Positions 4,864 through 5,707 of a DNA stretch of 5,707 nt are shown one piece after another. Under the pieces are notes generated by a model. The model saw only the letters and a program-made list of their open reading frames with translations. It was not told where the DNA came from and searched no databases. The translations under genes were made by a program, and so were the position numbers. Positions within the stretch are counted from its first letter, which is position 1; every line of letters starts with the position of its first letter. This DNA comes from an uncultured Solimonas sp. (GTDB lineage: Bacteria; Pseudomonadota; Gammaproteobacteria; Nevskiales; Nevskiaceae), in NCBI GenBank assembly GCA_946478985.1, contig CAMLDZ010000161.1:1-5707 (forward strand). Reading direction: 5' to 3'.

Positions 4864-5579
4864 AAGCTAAGAAAACTTCGGCAAAAATCGATAAGCAATC
4901 GCAATCGGCGCTGAAGAAGAAATCAGCGACCAAGGCGCCTGTCGCCGCACGCACCACGCCCGCCAAGAAGGCGGCCAAGCCCGCAGCGGATTCTCGCAAC
5001 AAAACCGCCGCTGCCCCGGTCAAAAGAACCAAATCCGTCGTTGAAAAAGTAAACGTGCAAGAAAAATCCCAGCCGGCCACCAAACCGGGCAGTGCCAAGA
5101 ACAGCTCCAAAGGTCCGGCCACCAAGGCCGTGCGCACCCCTTCCAAGGGGGCGGTGCGCGCCGCAGGCGCGCCGCTGACCGAAGACGACATCCGCGAGAT
5201 GTCCGAAGACGATTACATGAACGAGGTGCAGCTGGATTTTTTCCGGACGCGCCTGTTGCAGATGCGCGAGGAAGTGCTGCAGCGTGAAATGGACGTCAAG
5301 GAGCGCCTGCACGAGCGCGAGGTGTTCGCCGACCCGGCCGACCGCGCGACCGCCGAGGAAGAGCACTGGCTCGACCTGCGCCTGCGCGAACGCGAGTCAC
5401 TGCTGCTCAAGAAGATCGACGACGCGCTGCGTCGCATCGAGGGCAAGGAATACGGCTACTGCGAGAAGACCGGCGACCCGATCGGCATTCCGCGCCTGCT
5501 CGCCCGCCCCACTGCCACCGTCTGCGTCGACGTCAAGGGCCAGGACGAGCGCGTCGAGGCGCAGTTCCGCGACCGCTGA
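4860..5579 (+). CDS. dksA: DksA/TraR-family RNA polymerase-binding regulator with Lys/Ala-rich N-terminal extension
   Basis: This 239-aa protein is longer than E. coli DksA (about 150 aa). The extra part is residues 1-105, rich in Lys, Ala, Pro and Ser (for example RTTPAKKAAKPAA at 31-43), like histone-H1-type tails, and probably disordered and able to bind nucleic acid. The DksA body follows: LTEDDIREMSEDDYMNEV (106-123), then the coiled-coil hairpin (about 124-195) with the tip FADPADRATAEEE at 156-168. Asp161 and Ala163 match the tip residues known to act in the polymerase secondary channel. The C-terminal globule reads YGYCEKTGDPIGIPRLLARPTA. Two of the four zinc-finger cysteines remain (Cys201, Cys222); the others are Thr204 and Val225, in the normal C-x2-x-17-C-x2-x frame, so zinc binding is doubtful. 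The expected role is transcription control with ppGpp in the stringent response. The start at 4860 follows the promoter and gives a typical Lys-rich N-terminus. The upstream ATG at 4782 lies within the -35 box. Confidence 0.93.
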   Translation: MKAKKTSAKIDKQSQSALKKKSATKAPVAARTTPAKKAAKPAADSRNKTAAAPVKRTKSVVEKVNVQEKSQPATKPGSAKNSSKGPATKAVRTPSKGAVRAAGAPLTEDDIREMSEDDYMNEVQLDFFRTRLLQMREEVLQREMDVKERLHEREVFADPADRATAEEEHWLDLRLRERESLLLKKIDDALRRIEGKEYGYCEKTGDPIGIPRLLARPTATVCVDVKGQDERVEAQFRDR

Positions 5580-5601
5580 GTCGCGCGCGGCGATGCCCAA
5601 C

Positions 5602-5634
5602 AAAAAACCCGCGCATGCGCGGGTTTTTTTGTTT
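5602..5634 (+). terminator. Bidirectional Rho-independent terminator after dksA
   Basis: The palindrome CCCGCGCATGCGCGGG (5608-5623) gives a GC-rich stem. It is flanked by six A on the left (5602-5607) and seven T followed by GTTTT on the right (5624-5634). The A and T runs can extend the stem and supply a U-tract in both directions, so it should stop dksA rightward and the convergent tRNA transcript leftward. It begins 23 bases after the dksA stop codon. Confidence 0.92.
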
Positions 5635-5652
5635 TCAGCTCCGACAACTCCG

Positions 5653-5707
5653 TGGTGCCCGTGGCCGGACTCGAACCGGCACGACTGCGAAGTCGAGGGA
5701 TTTTAAG
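5653..5707 (-). tRNA. tRNA-Leu (anticodon UAA), 3' part, truncated by window edge
   Basis: Read leftward from the window end, the sequence starts in the anticodon loop as CTTAAAA (anticodon TAA). It continues with the stem half TCCCT and a long class II variable arm (CGACT-TCGC-AGTCG). The T-arm follows (GCCGG, loop TTCGAGT, CCGGC), then acceptor strand CACGGGC, discriminator A and an encoded CCA ending at 5653. The long variable arm and the match to the layout of E. coli tRNA-Leu(UAA) support leucine. The 5' half lies beyond the window. Confidence 0.93.

Noticed and set aside
4583..5191. Minus-strand frame of 202 codons opposite dksA
   Set aside because: It is a shadow of the Lys/Ala-rich DksA extension and would cover the promoter and start of the secreted repeat protein gene.
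5284..5706. Plus-strand frame running through the end of dksA into the tRNA
   Set aside because: It is out of frame with the conserved DksA domain and crosses a terminator and a tRNA gene.

Overview
The window is GC-rich proteobacterial DNA. The codon use, a DksA with a Lys/Ala-rich N-terminal extension, a sigma-54 promoter beside an NtrC-type regulator, and a tRNA-Leu with an encoded CCA end all fit a gammaproteobacterium, perhaps Xanthomonadales or Nevskiales. The lineage is an inference from family resemblance only. No mobile element, CRISPR array or rRNA is visible.

Left part (22-2404, minus strand): a two-gene two-component operon. An NtrC-family response regulator (REC, AAA+ sigma-54 activator, Fis-type HTH) is followed 34 bp later by a soluble HisKA protein. 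Its H-box is intact, but the ATP-binding half has lost its recognisable N and G boxes.

Control region (2405-2650): this reads as a textbook sigma-54 switch. Beside the regulator's start is a cluster of overlapping CCGG-based palindromes (2421-2472), then an AT-rich stretch with a partial IHF-like core, then a -24/-12 element with exact GG-N10-GC spacing (2556-2571) pointing right. A sigma-70-like promoter for the regulator pointing left is embedded in the AT-rich stretch, which would put the palindromes in the regulator's own transcribed leader.

Middle part (2651-4117, plus strand): four closely spaced genes, apparently one operon ending at a strong hairpin (4165-4196). They encode a 53-aa DUF1328/UPF0391 membrane protein, a 151-aa protein with one C-terminal membrane segment, a 64-aa helical protein and a 173-aa soluble protein. 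The last three are not recognised. The simplest model is that the divergent regulator, acting with sigma-54, switches on this cassette, possibly in an envelope stress response.

Right part (4221-5707): on the minus strand, a secreted, highly charged Arg/Gln/Asp-repeat protein converges on the cassette's terminator. Divergent from it is a DksA-family RNA polymerase-binding factor with a good sigma-70 promoter (TTGACC-17-TATAAC) and a GC-rich discriminator. It ends in a bidirectional terminator, followed by the 3' part of a convergent tRNA-Leu(UAA) cut by the window edge.
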